64,000 nucleotides of DNA from positions 64,679-128,678 of the forward strand of contig NZ_JAUFPW010000013.1 of the NCBI RefSeq assembly GCF_030409415.1, read 5' to 3'. How positions within the stretch are numbered: position 1 is the stretch's first letter; every line of letters begins with the position of its first letter. The stretch comes from Pedobacter aquatilis. Lineage in GTDB: Bacteria; Bacteroidota; Bacteroidia; Sphingobacteriales; Sphingobacteriaceae. Under the pieces are notes generated by a model. That model made no database searches, was not told the DNA's origin, and worked only from the letters and a program-made list of their open reading frames with translations. A program made the translations under genes and the position numbers. Shown in pieces: positions 27,473-35,892 of the stretch.

Positions 27473-27877
27473 ATGAAGCTAAAACAAAAAATAGCACTTT
27501 CTTTGGCCGTATTTTATGCGGTTAGTGTTATGGGTTTGGCTTTAAGTTTGCATTTCTGCGGCGGCAAACTAGAAAATGTTAAGCTTTTTAGCAATGTGGT
27601 TTCTTGCAAGTTTTGTAAAGATATTCCTGCCGAAAAGATAAAGGATGATGGCTGTTGCAAAAATACACAAGTTACGGTTAAGGTAAAAGATAGCCATCAA
27701 ACAGCGGCGAAAGTAGAAATGCCAAAGCTATTTTCTATTCAGCTTTTTTTACATCCGCCAGTTTTAGAATTTCTAACGAACATTACGCCCACTTTTTTCA
27801 GCAAAATCAGCAACAAAGCACCGCCACTTTCCTCGAGGGTAGCTTTGCATGTTTTCAATTGTATTTTTAGGAATTAG
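27473..27877 (+). CDS. HYC_CC_PP family small exported protein
   Basis: A 134-residue protein with an N-terminal hydrophobic segment (IALSLAVFYAVSVMGLALSL) and conserved cysteines: LHFCGGKL, CKFCKD and GCCKN, then a late Pro pair (KAPP). That HxC / CC / PP order is the signature that names the Bacteroidota HYC_CC_PP family, which has no established function. The Cys spacing suggests metal or disulfide chemistry in the periplasm. It opens a row of metal-related genes (HMA domain, barrel, DUF3347, HMA-AraC) on the same strand, although a 114-base gap with a small hairpin follows it. Confidence 0.75.
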   Translation: MKLKQKIALSLAVFYAVSVMGLALSLHFCGGKLENVKLFSNVVSCKFCKDIPAEKIKDDGCCKNTQVTVKVKDSHQTAAKVEMPKLFSIQLFLHPPVLEFLTNITPTFFSKISNKAPPLSSRVALHVFNCIFRN

Positions 27878-27890
27878 GATTTAATAAACC

Positions 27891-27917
27891 CGTCATGCTG
27901 AACTTGTTTCAGCATCT
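27891..27917. repeat. Short hairpin CGTCATGCTGAA type
   Basis: ATGCTGAA pairs with TTTCAGCAT in CGTCATGCTGAACTTGTTTC and the following AGCATCT. The opening CGTCAT matches the start of the other intergenic repeats at 31537, 46341 and 48772. It could also act as a weak terminator of the preceding gene. Confidence 0.45.
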
Positions 27918-27991
27918 ATCATGCTATTAAAGGTTCTGAAAGAAATCAGAGTTGTTGATAGCCAAAAAGTTTATTCTAATTCAAAAAAATC

Positions 27992-28528
27992 ATGAAAACT
28001 ATAAAATTATTCAGTATTATTATGCTTCTTTTTGCCGTTAAAGTTTCGGCACAACAAATATCAACAGCAGATTTACAAGTAACCGGTTTAACCTGCTCGA
28101 TGTGTTCTAATGCCACTCAAAAATCGTTAGAAACATTAGGCTTCATTAATACTGTAAAGCCAGATTTAAATAAAAACATTTTCGTTTTAACCTTTAAAAA
28201 AGGTGCTGATATTAACATCGATTTAATCCGTAAAAAAGTTCAGGATGCTGGTTTTTCTGTTGGTGGTTTAACTGCTGATTTCACTTTCAATCAGGTAAAA
28301 GTTGACGATAAAGGCCAGGCTATTGTAGATGGCAATGTTTATCGCTTTGTAAACGCAAAAAACAAAACTTTAAACGGAACGATAAAAGCTTCGGTGGTTG
28401 ATAAAAATTTTATCTCTGGTACGGCCTTTAAAAAGCAATCAACCTCTGTAAATTCTGATGCTTATGCAAGCGGAATGGCTGTTGTAAACGGAAAGAAAAC
28501 TCGTGTTTATCATTTAGTGCTTTCTTAG
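27992..28528 (+). CDS. Exported heavy-metal-associated (HMA) domain protein
   Basis: A 178-residue protein with a signal peptide (LFSIIMLLFAVKVSAQ) and an HMA domain carrying the copper-type CxxC site in TGLTCSMCSNATQKSLE (about residues 30-46). The second half, beta-rich, is not recognised. An HMA domain outside the cytoplasm would bind Cu(I) or a similar soft metal in the periplasm. A barrel gene follows 3 bases after the stop, then DUF3347 and HMA-AraC genes, which makes a tight operon. The metal is inferred from CxxC; specificity is unproven. Confidence 0.85.
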   Translation: MKTIKLFSIIMLLFAVKVSAQQISTADLQVTGLTCSMCSNATQKSLETLGFINTVKPDLNKNIFVLTFKKGADINIDLIRKKVQDAGFSVGGLTADFTFNQVKVDDKGQAIVDGNVYRFVNAKNKTLNGTIKASVVDKNFISGTAFKKQSTSVNSDAYASGMAVVNGKKTRVYHLVLS

Positions 28529-28531
28529 AAA

Positions 28532-29347
28532 ATGAGAAGAATATTAATTATGGTGCTGGTTTTAGTCGGCACTATTAATCTCGTTTCAAGCCAGGAATTA
28601 TATGTTTTTACGGAGCCTGCGAGTAATATGCCAACTAAATCAATTGGCGTTCGTTTAACCAATGAAGGCATGTTCAATAACCCTGGCTTTGTAAGCAGAA
28701 CGATACCAGAGGTGATGTTTGGTTTCAACAAAAACCTGATGATGCATGCACAGGCTTTTCTATCAGATATGGATGGAAGATACCGTTTGGAAGGTGGAAG
28801 TTTATATGCCAAGTATCGTTTTTTATCAATTGATGAAGCTCAAAGCCATTTCAGGGCCGCAGCTTTTGGGCGTGTAAGTACGAGCAAACGACCAGGTTTT
28901 AGCAAAGATATAAACCTTGAAGGCGATAATTCGGGTTGGCAAGCAGGTTTAATATTTACCCAACTTTTGCATAAACTGGCATTATCAGCAACTTTGGGTT
29001 ATGCTGATGCTTTTGCGAAAACAGATAAAGTATTACGACTTAATACCCCGCAACCCGATAAAATGCTTTCATATAGTCTTTCTTCTGGTTATTTGGTTTT
29101 ACCAGTTGTTTACAAAAACTATAAAGAACCTAACTTTAATATCTATTTTGAAATGTTAGGCAAAACCGACCCTGGTACAGGTCAATCTTATTTGGATTTG
29201 GCTCCTGCCCTTCAGGTAATTTTGAATAGCAGCACCAGGATTGATTTGGGCTATCGCTTTCAGGCAATAGGCAATATGGTAAACCGATATACAAAAAACA
29301 TGTATCTGCTTAGGGCAGAATTTAATTTTTTTAATGCTTTAAAATAA
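28532..29347 (+). CDS. Predicted outer membrane beta-barrel protein of the metal operon
   Basis: A 271-residue protein with a signal peptide (ILIMVLVLVGTINLVSSQ) and alternating strands of a small barrel (SIGVRLTNEGMF, YRLEGGSLYAKYRFL, RIDLGYRFQAIGNM, LLRAEFNFF). The final residues before the Leu-Lys end are aromatic-rich as in outer membrane proteins. Sequence family is not recognised. It starts 3 bases after the HMA gene and ends 6 bases before the DUF3347 gene. A role as an outer membrane pore or sensor for metal handling is inferred from position only. Confidence 0.78.
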   Translation: MRRILIMVLVLVGTINLVSSQELYVFTEPASNMPTKSIGVRLTNEGMFNNPGFVSRTIPEVMFGFNKNLMMHAQAFLSDMDGRYRLEGGSLYAKYRFLSIDEAQSHFRAAAFGRVSTSKRPGFSKDINLEGDNSGWQAGLIFTQLLHKLALSATLGYADAFAKTDKVLRLNTPQPDKMLSYSLSSGYLVLPVVYKNYKEPNFNIYFEMLGKTDPGTGQSYLDLAPALQVILNSSTRIDLGYRFQAIGNMVNRYTKNMYLLRAEFNFFNALK

Positions 29348-29353
29348 CATAAA

Positions 29354-29857
29354 ATGAAAAAAATAATGATAATGATGGCTATAATTGCCATCGCAACAAC
29401 AAAACTAACTTTCGCACAAAGTAAAACTGATGCTGCTTTTAATCAGGTTTTAGCAGCATACTATGATGTGAAAAATGCTTTAGCTACTGATAAAAAAGAT
29501 TTAGCGACAGAAAAAGTAAAAGCATTGTCGGCTAAAGTTGAGGCTATTCCACACAAAAATTTACCCGCTACAAAACATACGCTTTGGATGGAGCAAGCTA
29601 AAATCATTAAAGCAAAAGCAAGTGAATTGGCGGCAGGAAAAGACATCAAAGCACAGAGAAAATCTTTCGAAGGTATTTCATCCGCAATGATTAAAACGGT
29701 AAGAAATATTAAATTTAATGCGGCAACAGTTTATGTTCAGCATTGCCCAATGGCGAAAGCAAGCTGGTTAAACGAGAAAGAAAACATCGAAAATCCTTAC
29801 TATGGGAGTATGATGTTTGATTGTGGCGATATTGCTGAAACCATAAAATCGAAATAA
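29354..29857 (+). CDS. DUF3347 domain periplasmic protein
   Basis: A 167-residue exported protein: signal peptide (IMIMMAIIAIATTKLTFAQ), helical DUF3347 core (FNQVLAAYYDVKNALATDKK), and a conserved metal-site-like end with VQHCPMAKASWLN and NPYYGSMMFDCGD. DUF3347 also occurs at the end of CusB-type copper efflux adaptors in Bacteroidota. The HCPMA and CG pair suggest copper binding by Cys, Met and His. The stop codon shares its last base with the start region of the HMA-AraC gene (both at 29857), so they are coupled. Confidence 0.85.
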   Translation: MKKIMIMMAIIAIATTKLTFAQSKTDAAFNQVLAAYYDVKNALATDKKDLATEKVKALSAKVEAIPHKNLPATKHTLWMEQAKIIKAKASELAAGKDIKAQRKSFEGISSAMIKTVRNIKFNAATVYVQHCPMAKASWLNEKENIENPYYGSMMFDCGDIAETIKSK

Positions 29858-30417
29858 TGAATTTGCATATCAAAAATATGGTATGCAACCGCTGTAAAAT
29901 GGTGGTTAAAGCGGAGTTGGAAAAACTCGGCTTTAATCCTCTTTCGGTTGAATTAGGCGAAGTTTCATTTAAAGAAAATATTTCTGCTGATGATAAGCTC
30001 AAGATTTCCAATCAATTAAAATCATTTGGTTTTGAGCTTCTGGAAGATAAGAAAACCCAAATTGCCGAGCAAATTAAGACTTCAATTATAAACCTAGTTC
30101 ATTATTCAAAAGAGCCATTAAAAATTAATCTTTCAGCTTATTTAAGCGAACAGCTTAAGCTGGAATATGCTCAACTCAGCGCTGTTTTCTCTGAAGCCGA
30201 AAATCAAACTGTTGAAAAATATTTCATCGCTCAGAAAATAGAGAAAGCCAAAGAAATGCTTACTTATGGCGAATTAACCCTTAGTGAAATTGCTTATCAA
30301 TTAAACTACAGCAGCGTTGCCCATCTCTCTGCACAGTTTAAAAAAGTTACAGGCTTAACGCCATCTGCATATAAAGCTGAAACTTCGGATAAAAGGAAAA
30401 CACTTGATGAGCTATAA
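29857..30417 (+). CDS. AraC-type regulator with N-terminal HMA metal-binding domain
   Basis: A 186-residue regulator. Residues 1-65 form an HMA-like domain with the CxxC site in HIKNMVCNRCKMVVKAELEK. The C-terminal half is an AraC helix-turn-helix pair (FIAQKIEKAKEMLTYGELTL, SEIAYQLNYSSVAHLSAQFK, KVTGLTPSAYK). The direct fusion suggests a one-component metal sensor whose metal state alters DNA binding. Being last in the operon after HMA, barrel and DUF3347 genes, it probably controls that operon. Metal identity (copper most likely) is inferred from the HMA motif. Confidence 0.88.
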   Translation: MNLHIKNMVCNRCKMVVKAELEKLGFNPLSVELGEVSFKENISADDKLKISNQLKSFGFELLEDKKTQIAEQIKTSIINLVHYSKEPLKINLSAYLSEQLKLEYAQLSAVFSEAENQTVEKYFIAQKIEKAKEMLTYGELTLSEIAYQLNYSSVAHLSAQFKKVTGLTPSAYKAETSDKRKTLDEL

Positions 30418-30423
30418 GTTTCC

Positions 30424-30532
30424 GTAGACTGAAGTCGAGGGCAATGAATGTAGAACGAACAAGATAGCATTAGCTTAAATCCATTTTCCACGAACCCATT
30501 TTCTTTACCGTCGGTTTTAACCGACGGATTTG
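30424..30532. repeat. Hairpin repeat family 2, copy 1
   Basis: It begins GACTGAAGTC, then GGCAATGAATG, and ends with the nine-base hairpin CCGTCGGTT/AACCGACGG (30508-30516 with 30519-30527). Related copies are at 47094 and 58294. There the hairpin reads CCGTTGGTT/AACCAACGG, so one base pair has changed on both sides. Confidence 0.65.
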
Positions 30533-30570
30533 AAAGAAGAGTCTTACCTTTTTTCTTAACCTACATCAAG

Positions 30571-30599
30571 TTGCAATCATTTGACAGGCAATATCTTTG
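30571..30599 (+). promoter_or_regulatory. Promoter of the ygiD-like gene
   Basis: TTG at 30571-30573, 18 bases, TATCTTTG at 30592-30599. It fits the consensus closely and lies 16 bases before the start codon. Confidence 0.6.
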
Positions 30600-30615
30600 T
30601 GTATAAATTCAATTT

Positions 30616-31440
30616 ATGTCAACATTATCTCAATTCAGAAGTTTTACTCAACGCTTACCACAAACTGATTTAATGCCAACAATTTTTATTGGTCATGGTT
30701 CGCCGATGAACGGTATTGAAAATAATGAGTTTAGTCAGAATTGGGTTGAATTGGCACAAAATATACCTGTGCCAAAAGCCGTTTTAGTGGTGTCAGCACA
30801 TTGGTATACACACGGAACTTTTGTTACGGCAATGGATTTTCCATCAACCATTCATGATTTTGGGGGATTTCCGCAAGCGTTGTTTGATGTTCAATATCCT
30901 GCGCCTGGAGATGCAAAATTAGCTCAAGAAATCCCATCGTTAATTCATTCTACGAATGTTGGTTTAGACCATGATTGGGGTTTAGACCACGGCACATGGA
31001 CCGTTGTAAGGCACATGTATCCAGAAGCGAATATTCCTGTTTTGCAATTAAGTATTGATTATACAAAATCACCGGCGCAACACTACGAAATTGCTAAAGA
31101 GATTTATGCTTTGCGCAAAAAAGGCGTTCTAGTTATTGGTAGCGGCAATATGGTTCACAACCTCCGAATGTTGAGTTGGGAAATGATTAATGGAGGCGGT
31201 TACGATTGGGCAAATGAAATGAACGATAAATTTAAAAACCTAATTGCAAACGGCGACCATAAACCTTTAATTGATTATAGAAATTTGGGCAGCGATGCAA
31301 TGTTGGCCATACCAACCCCAGAACATTATTTGCCGTTGATTTATACCTTGGGTTTGAAAAACGATAAAGAAGAAATTTCTTTCTTTAATGATAAAGCGGT
31401 TGGCGGTTCTTTAACCATGACTTCGGTTTTGGTTGGGTAG
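30616..31440 (+). CDS. ygiD: DODA-type extradiol ring-opening dioxygenase (YgiD family)
   Basis: A 274-residue LigB-superfamily enzyme related to 4,5-DOPA extradiol dioxygenase. The zinc/iron site residues are in FIGHGSPMNGIE, VVSAHWYTHG, GLDHGTWTVVRHM and GSGNMVHNLRML, all present. Bacterial YgiD opens the ring of L-DOPA and similar catechols; the physiological substrate is usually unknown. It has its own promoter and stands alone among metal-related genes. A family 3 repeat follows it. Confidence 0.93.
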   Translation: MSTLSQFRSFTQRLPQTDLMPTIFIGHGSPMNGIENNEFSQNWVELAQNIPVPKAVLVVSAHWYTHGTFVTAMDFPSTIHDFGGFPQALFDVQYPAPGDAKLAQEIPSLIHSTNVGLDHDWGLDHGTWTVVRHMYPEANIPVLQLSIDYTKSPAQHYEIAKEIYALRKKGVLVIGSGNMVHNLRMLSWEMINGGGYDWANEMNDKFKNLIANGDHKPLIDYRNLGSDAMLAIPTPEHYLPLIYTLGLKNDKEEISFFNDKAVGGSLTMTSVLVG

Positions 31441-31536
31441 GATTTCCATTAAATTTTTAGCTGCAACTTCTAATACATGTCATTCATAAGGTTAATTTAT
31501 TTGAAAAAATCAATATGAATGATGCTTTAGGGCGCT

Positions 31537-31625
31537 CGTCATTGCGAGGCACGAAGCAATCTTATTTAAAAAATTGATAAAAATAAGATTGCTTCAGCTC
31601 GCACAAACCCAGCTTCGCAATGACG
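31537..31625. repeat. Inverted repeat family 3, copy 1
   Basis: The left arm begins CGTCATTGCGAGGCACGAAG, then CAATCTTATTT (31537-31567). The right arm carries AAATAAGATTGCTTC, then an interrupted GCTCGC...GCTTCGCAATGACG ending at 31625. It is the imperfect partner of the perfect copy at 48772-48835. Confidence 0.75.
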
Positions 31626-31689
31626 ATAGTTTTCAAAATTCTATAACATTTTATGATTATTCTGTAACGCGATTATGTTGCTGTTCAGG

Positions 31690-31697
31690 TAAATTTG
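31690..31697 (+). promoter_or_regulatory. -7 element of the HMA-MauE gene
   Basis: TAAATTTG, 15 bases before the ATG at 31713. No clear -33 element is seen. Confidence 0.45.
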
Positions 31698-31712
31698 TAT
31701 AAAAATTATATT

Positions 31713-32432
31713 ATGACACATACCTATCAACTTACTGGCATGACTTGCAGTGGTTGCGAAAATAAAGTAAAAAACAACCTTTTAGTTTTACCTGATGTAA
31801 CTGCTGTTGAAGTATCAAAAGATGCAAATTCTGCTACCATAAGCATGGATAAACACATTGGTTTAGATGCCTTGCAAAAAGCATTGGGCGGCAACGATAG
31901 CAAATACCAAATTACGGCAACAGCGCACACCGAAATGCTCGAAGAAACCAAATCGTGGGTAGAAACCTACAAGCCAATTTTATTAATTTTTAGTTATGTA
32001 ACGGCAATATCGCTAATCGTTTCGTGGCAAAATAATACAGTAGACTTTATAGTTTTCATGCGTATTTTCATGGCTGGTTTTTTCTTAACCTTTTCTTTCT
32101 TTAAAATGCTAAATCTTAAAGCATTTGCCGAGAGTTATGCGATGTACGATATCGTGGCAAAAAAATTTAGTGCTTGGGGTTATATTTATGCTTTTATAGA
32201 ACTTGGTTTGGGTTTAAGTTTTGCACTCAATTTGTCGCCAGTTATTGTTAATTGGGTTACGCTAATTGTGATGACGGTTAGTATTCTGGGTGTTTTAGAA
32301 AGTGTTTTGAACAAGAAAAAGATTCAATGTGCTTGCTTAGGCGCTGTTTTTAATTTGCCGATGAGCACCGTTACCATTGTTGAAGATGCGATAATGATTA
32401 CAATGAGCGCAGCAATGTTAGTATGGATGTAA
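31713..32432 (+). CDS. HMA domain fused to MauE/DoxX-like redox membrane protein
   Basis: A 239-residue protein. Residues 1-65 are an HMA domain with TGMTCSGCENKVKNN (CxxC at about 10-13). The rest has four membrane segments of the MauE/DoxX-type fold and the end motif IQCACLGAVFNLPMSTVT with a CxC pair. MauE-like proteins are linked to disulfide or cofactor maturation. I use the ATG at 31713; a TTG at 31695 overlaps the -7 element. The fusion suggests delivery of a soft metal, or redox handling at the membrane. It lies near the 27.5-30.4 kb metal operon but under its own promoter. Confidence 0.88.
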   Translation: MTHTYQLTGMTCSGCENKVKNNLLVLPDVTAVEVSKDANSATISMDKHIGLDALQKALGGNDSKYQITATAHTEMLEETKSWVETYKPILLIFSYVTAISLIVSWQNNTVDFIVFMRIFMAGFFLTFSFFKMLNLKAFAESYAMYDIVAKKFSAWGYIYAFIELGLGLSFALNLSPVIVNWVTLIVMTVSILGVLESVLNKKKIQCACLGAVFNLPMSTVTIVEDAIMITMSAAMLVWM

Positions 32433-32438
32433 GAAAAT

Positions 32439-32966
32439 TTAATGTTTAGAAATGGTGTTGGTTATATGCGCCAAATGGTGTTTTCCATGCCAGGCATAAG
32501 TGCCTAACATATTAGCTAAAGAAAATTCCATACCATGCTCAGGGTGGATATATGTTCGTTGAAAATGTTCAGTTTTTAAGGTTTTAAGAAATGTGACCAA
32601 ACGCTGGTGCAAAGCCGCGAGTAATTCTACCGAAATTGAAATGTCGCCATTTTTTGCTTCTTCGGTTTCTGCCCAACGTTCTTCAAAATAAGGTCTGATA
32701 ATTGGGGTATTTTCAGTAACTGCTAGTTTGAAACGAATGTACGCATTCATATGGCTATCCGGAAGATGATGAATGACTTGCCTCAATGTCCAACCATCAG
32801 GGCGATAAGTTTGATTTAGTTCTTCGTCACTTAAATACGCTGTCGAATTTTTGATTTGATTGGGCAAAGCCTCAATTTCTGAAATCCAGATTTTTATTTG
32901 CTGCTCATCGAAAATTTCAGGCATTGTAAACTTGCCTATAGGGTATTTTAGCTGTTCTAAATCCAT
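32439..32966 (-). CDS. YfiT/DinB-type bacillithiol transferase-like protein
   Basis: A 175-residue DinB-superfamily four-helix protein close to YfiT (PF12867 type). It begins DLEQLKYPIGKFTMPEIFD, then has GWTLRQVIHHLPDSHMNAY and ends with NMLGTYAWHGKHHLAHIT, which supply the three His metal ligands. Relatives are metal-dependent thiol transferases or hydrolases. The ATG at 32966 is used; the frame extends upstream to 33059 through a repeat-like stretch that does not look coding. It is convergent with the HMA-MauE gene. Confidence 0.88.
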   Translation of the reverse strand: MDLEQLKYPIGKFTMPEIFDEQQIKIWISEIEALPNQIKNSTAYLSDEELNQTYRPDGWTLRQVIHHLPDSHMNAYIRFKLAVTENTPIIRPYFEERWAETEEAKNGDISISVELLAALHQRLVTFLKTLKTEHFQRTYIHPEHGMEFSLANMLGTYAWHGKHHLAHITNTISKH

Positions 32967-32998
32967 ACTGCAAAATAGCATTTTTAAGATTAGATTCT

Positions 32999-33030
32999 GC
33001 CACGGAAACACAGAAATCACGGAGAAAAAT
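32999..33030. repeat. GCCACGGAAACAC intergenic repeat, partial copy
   Basis: GCCACGGAAACACAGAAATC then ACGGAGAAAAAT. The same words, GCCACGGAAACACTAAAGAC, open the inverted repeat at 35893. No right arm was found nearby. Confidence 0.5.
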
Positions 33031-33143
33031 CTTTGAAGAAAGATACTGACCAGAAGCAAAGTGGTAAATGAAAGCGCAAAACAGATTCAGCGTGACAATG
33101 TGCTTTCTAATCCTTCTTATCCTGAAAATCCTCAAATCCTGTG

Positions 33144-34544
33144 CTACATCAATTTTTTAAGCCACTTTAAAAGTCCCATCTTTTCATCGTATGGAGGATA
33201 AACCATTTTGGTTACCCCTAATTTAGATTGGAAAACAACAGCCCTCTCGTGCGAGAAATTTTTGAAGCCAAATATTCCATGACTACTACCCATGCCGCTA
33301 CTGTTAACCCCACCAAAGGGAAGATTAGGATTGCTGATGTGCACCAAAACATCATTTACACAAGTACCACCCGAGCTGGTTTCATTTATAATTTTTTCCT
33401 TATTCGCCGAGTTTTCAGAGAAGATGTAAAGTGCTAAAGGTTTATCTTTTGAATTAACAAAATCAATGGCTTTTTGAAGATTTTTATACTTCACTATCGG
33501 TAAAATTGGACCAAAAATTTCTTCTTGCATTATGCTGTTTTCTCCATTTACCGAAGTTAAAAGTGTAGGATGAATGGTTAAATTTTTTGCGTTTGTTTCT
33601 CCGCCAAATTCTAATTTAGCGCCATCATTCACGGCACTTTTTATTAGGTTACTTAATCTATCAAATTGTTTTTTGTTGATAATCTTACCGAAAACCTGTT
33701 CGTTAATTTTCCCATTATTAAAGAACATTTTTTGTACTGCAGTTTTAAAATGGTTTACAAATTCGGCTTCCAGTTTTTCATCAATTAAAGCATAATCGGG
33801 TGCTATGCAGGTTTGCCCTGCATTTACCAATTTGCCCCAGGCAATTTTTTCTGCGGCTTTCTTTAAATCAGCGGAGCTATCAATTATTGCAGGCGATTTT
33901 CCGCCCAGCTCCAACGTTACAGATGTTAGATTTTTAGCCGCCGCTTCCATTACCACTTTCCCAATTGCCGTACTTCCTGTAAAAAATATGTGGTCGAACG
34001 GGCGTTTTAATAACGCCGTAGAAACTTCAACATCCCCCTCAAAACAGGCGATTTCTTTCTCATCAAAAGTTGTTGATACAATTTTATGAATAACACTAGC
34101 CGTTGAACTGCTTAGTTCAGATGGTTTTATCATTACACAATTTCCAGCCGCAATTGCCGAAATCAGTGGACTCATAACCAATTGAAAAGGATAATTCCAG
34201 GGTGCAATAATTAAGCATACACCTTTGGGTTCATAATAAATTTTATTCCCTGCAAAAAGATTACTCATGGTTTTACCAACCGATTTTGGTTTCATCCAAT
34301 TGGCTAGCTTTTTTATCGCATGGTCTATCTCCGCGTAAGTAAAAAATAGTTCGGTTACAGCGGTTTCAAAACGACTTTTACGTAGGTCGTTTTCCAAAGC
34401 AACATATATTTCCTCTTCAGAATTTTCTATCGCCTGCTTAAGAATTTTCAATTTTGAAATACGGGTTTTAGCATCCGTTTTACGTAAATCGAATTTGTGC
34501 TGCTGTTGTAAATCAAAAACTGATTTTATTTTTTGTTCAATCAT
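33144..34544 (-). CDS. Aldehyde dehydrogenase (class 3-like)
   Basis: A 466-residue NAD(P)-dependent aldehyde dehydrogenase that oxidises aldehydes to acids. Motifs: APWNYPFQLVMSPLISAIAA, FTGSTAIGKVVMEAA (cofactor loop), TLELGGKSPAIID (catalytic Glu), NAGQTCIAPDYALI (nucleophile Cys) and EEIFGPILPI. Length near 460 and the end (PPYDEKMGLLKWLKKLM) fit the ALDH3-type branch. It is monocistronic. Substrate is unknown. Confidence 0.94.
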   Translation of the reverse strand: MIEQKIKSVFDLQQQHKFDLRKTDAKTRISKLKILKQAIENSEEEIYVALENDLRKSRFETAVTELFFTYAEIDHAIKKLANWMKPKSVGKTMSNLFAGNKIYYEPKGVCLIIAPWNYPFQLVMSPLISAIAAGNCVMIKPSELSSSTASVIHKIVSTTFDEKEIACFEGDVEVSTALLKRPFDHIFFTGSTAIGKVVMEAAAKNLTSVTLELGGKSPAIIDSSADLKKAAEKIAWGKLVNAGQTCIAPDYALIDEKLEAEFVNHFKTAVQKMFFNNGKINEQVFGKIINKKQFDRLSNLIKSAVNDGAKLEFGGETNAKNLTIHPTLLTSVNGENSIMQEEIFGPILPIVKYKNLQKAIDFVNSKDKPLALYIFSENSANKEKIINETSSGGTCVNDVLVHISNPNLPFGGVNSSGMGSSHGIFGFKNFSHERAVVFQSKLGVTKMVYPPYDEKMGLLKWLKKLM

Positions 34545-34696
34545 TATCTGTCATCTTGAGCTATTCGAAAGATAATGCTAAGTCTTCGATAAACTAAGAC
34601 TGAGACACTATTTCTATTTAAATTTAGTTAAAATCAACTCATTTCATCAAAAACTCATCCATTTAAAGCATATTGCAATAAATTTAAATCGCACAA

Positions 34697-35884
34697 ATGA
34701 AGAAATTGTTTTTTGTTTTAGCATTATTAATCCCAACGGTTATTTATGCACAAACCATTAAAACAGATGTTTTGGTTTTAGGTAATTCGAATGCTGCTTT
34801 TGCCGCTGGTGTACAAGCATCAGAATCGGGCGTAAACTCCATCATTTTAACACAAAGTGATGGTTTCAAACTAAGCACCTTCAAAAATCTACCAAGTGGT
34901 GGAGTGAAAAAAGCTTTTGAAAAAAGGGCGAGAAAATCTTTAAAAATTGGGGATAGTGTTGCACTTCCTGAAATGACCAATCAAATTTTAAATGCAGTTA
35001 TAAAAAACTGGGCAGATAGTTCTAAACTTTTGGATGTAATTAACAACACACCTTATTACGAAATAAAACGTTCTGGAAGTGGTTGGGAAGCAAAGCTTAC
35101 TAAAGACAAAAGCATTAAAGCAAAGGTTTTAATCGTAACTGATGATATTGAAAAAGTGCTTCCGGCTTTAAAAGTTTCGAGTTTGAGACCAACAGAAACA
35201 AATGCTTTAAATTATTCTGAAAACCTTTACCGCACCACAATTGGCGGGATAAGCGAAACATCAAATTTTCTTTCACTCTATAATTTACTGATACCCAATC
35301 AGGAAAATATACACTTTATCAAACCTGATAATATCGAAATTGGCCAAGCAGCTGGTGCAACCGCAGCCTATGCAGCATTTTTTAAAACCAAAACCAGTTT
35401 ATCTAATTTAAAAGGAATTCAAGGCGAATTATTAGCTTACAAGTTAGCACTTATACCTTTCGAAGATGTTAAAGTCGCTGATTCAAATTGGCTAGCCATA
35501 CAAAAAGTTGGCATCACAGGAATTCTAAAAGCAGATATCGAGAATGGAAAGGTTTTCTTTAATCCTGAAAAAGTGGTAAGTTATAGTGAAATCAAACAGC
35601 CAATAAAAGATTATTATTACAAAGCTCAAATTTGGTTTGATGATCACCAGAATATTCCGATAAATTTAGAAAATACCATAGCTATGATTTGTTATGTTGG
35701 TAATAAAGCAGTAGATGCCACAAAATCTGAGTTAGAAAAGAAATGGAATAAGACTTATAAATTTTCTTCGAAATACGACTTAAAAAAGGTTTTAACACGA
35801 AGAGAATTTTCGGTTATCATAAATGAATATTTAAAGCCATTCGATTTGGTGAACGTGGATAAAACGGGCAGAGTAATAAGATAA
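34697..35884 (+). CDS. Exported protein resembling FAD-dependent oxidoreductases
   Basis: A 395-residue protein with a signal peptide (KLFFVLALLIPTVIYAQ). A Rossmann-like start (DVLVLGNSNAAFAAGVQASE) follows in which the usual GxGxxG is altered to GNSNAAFAAG. Later, NIEIGQAAGATAAYAAFFKT resembles the second FAD-contact segment of the FAD_oxidored type (GxAAGxAAAyA). The last 140 residues are a small unrecognised domain with two EF-like helices. The nucleotide site looks imperfect, so it may be an inactive or altered oxidoreductase. It stands alone; function is unknown. Confidence 0.6.
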   Translation: MKKLFFVLALLIPTVIYAQTIKTDVLVLGNSNAAFAAGVQASESGVNSIILTQSDGFKLSTFKNLPSGGVKKAFEKRARKSLKIGDSVALPEMTNQILNAVIKNWADSSKLLDVINNTPYYEIKRSGSGWEAKLTKDKSIKAKVLIVTDDIEKVLPALKVSSLRPTETNALNYSENLYRTTIGGISETSNFLSLYNLLIPNQENIHFIKPDNIEIGQAAGATAAYAAFFKTKTSLSNLKGIQGELLAYKLALIPFEDVKVADSNWLAIQKVGITGILKADIENGKVFFNPEKVVSYSEIKQPIKDYYYKAQIWFDDHQNIPINLENTIAMICYVGNKAVDATKSELEKKWNKTYKFSSKYDLKKVLTRREFSVIINEYLKPFDLVNVDKTGRVIR

Positions 35885-35892
35885 ATACATTT

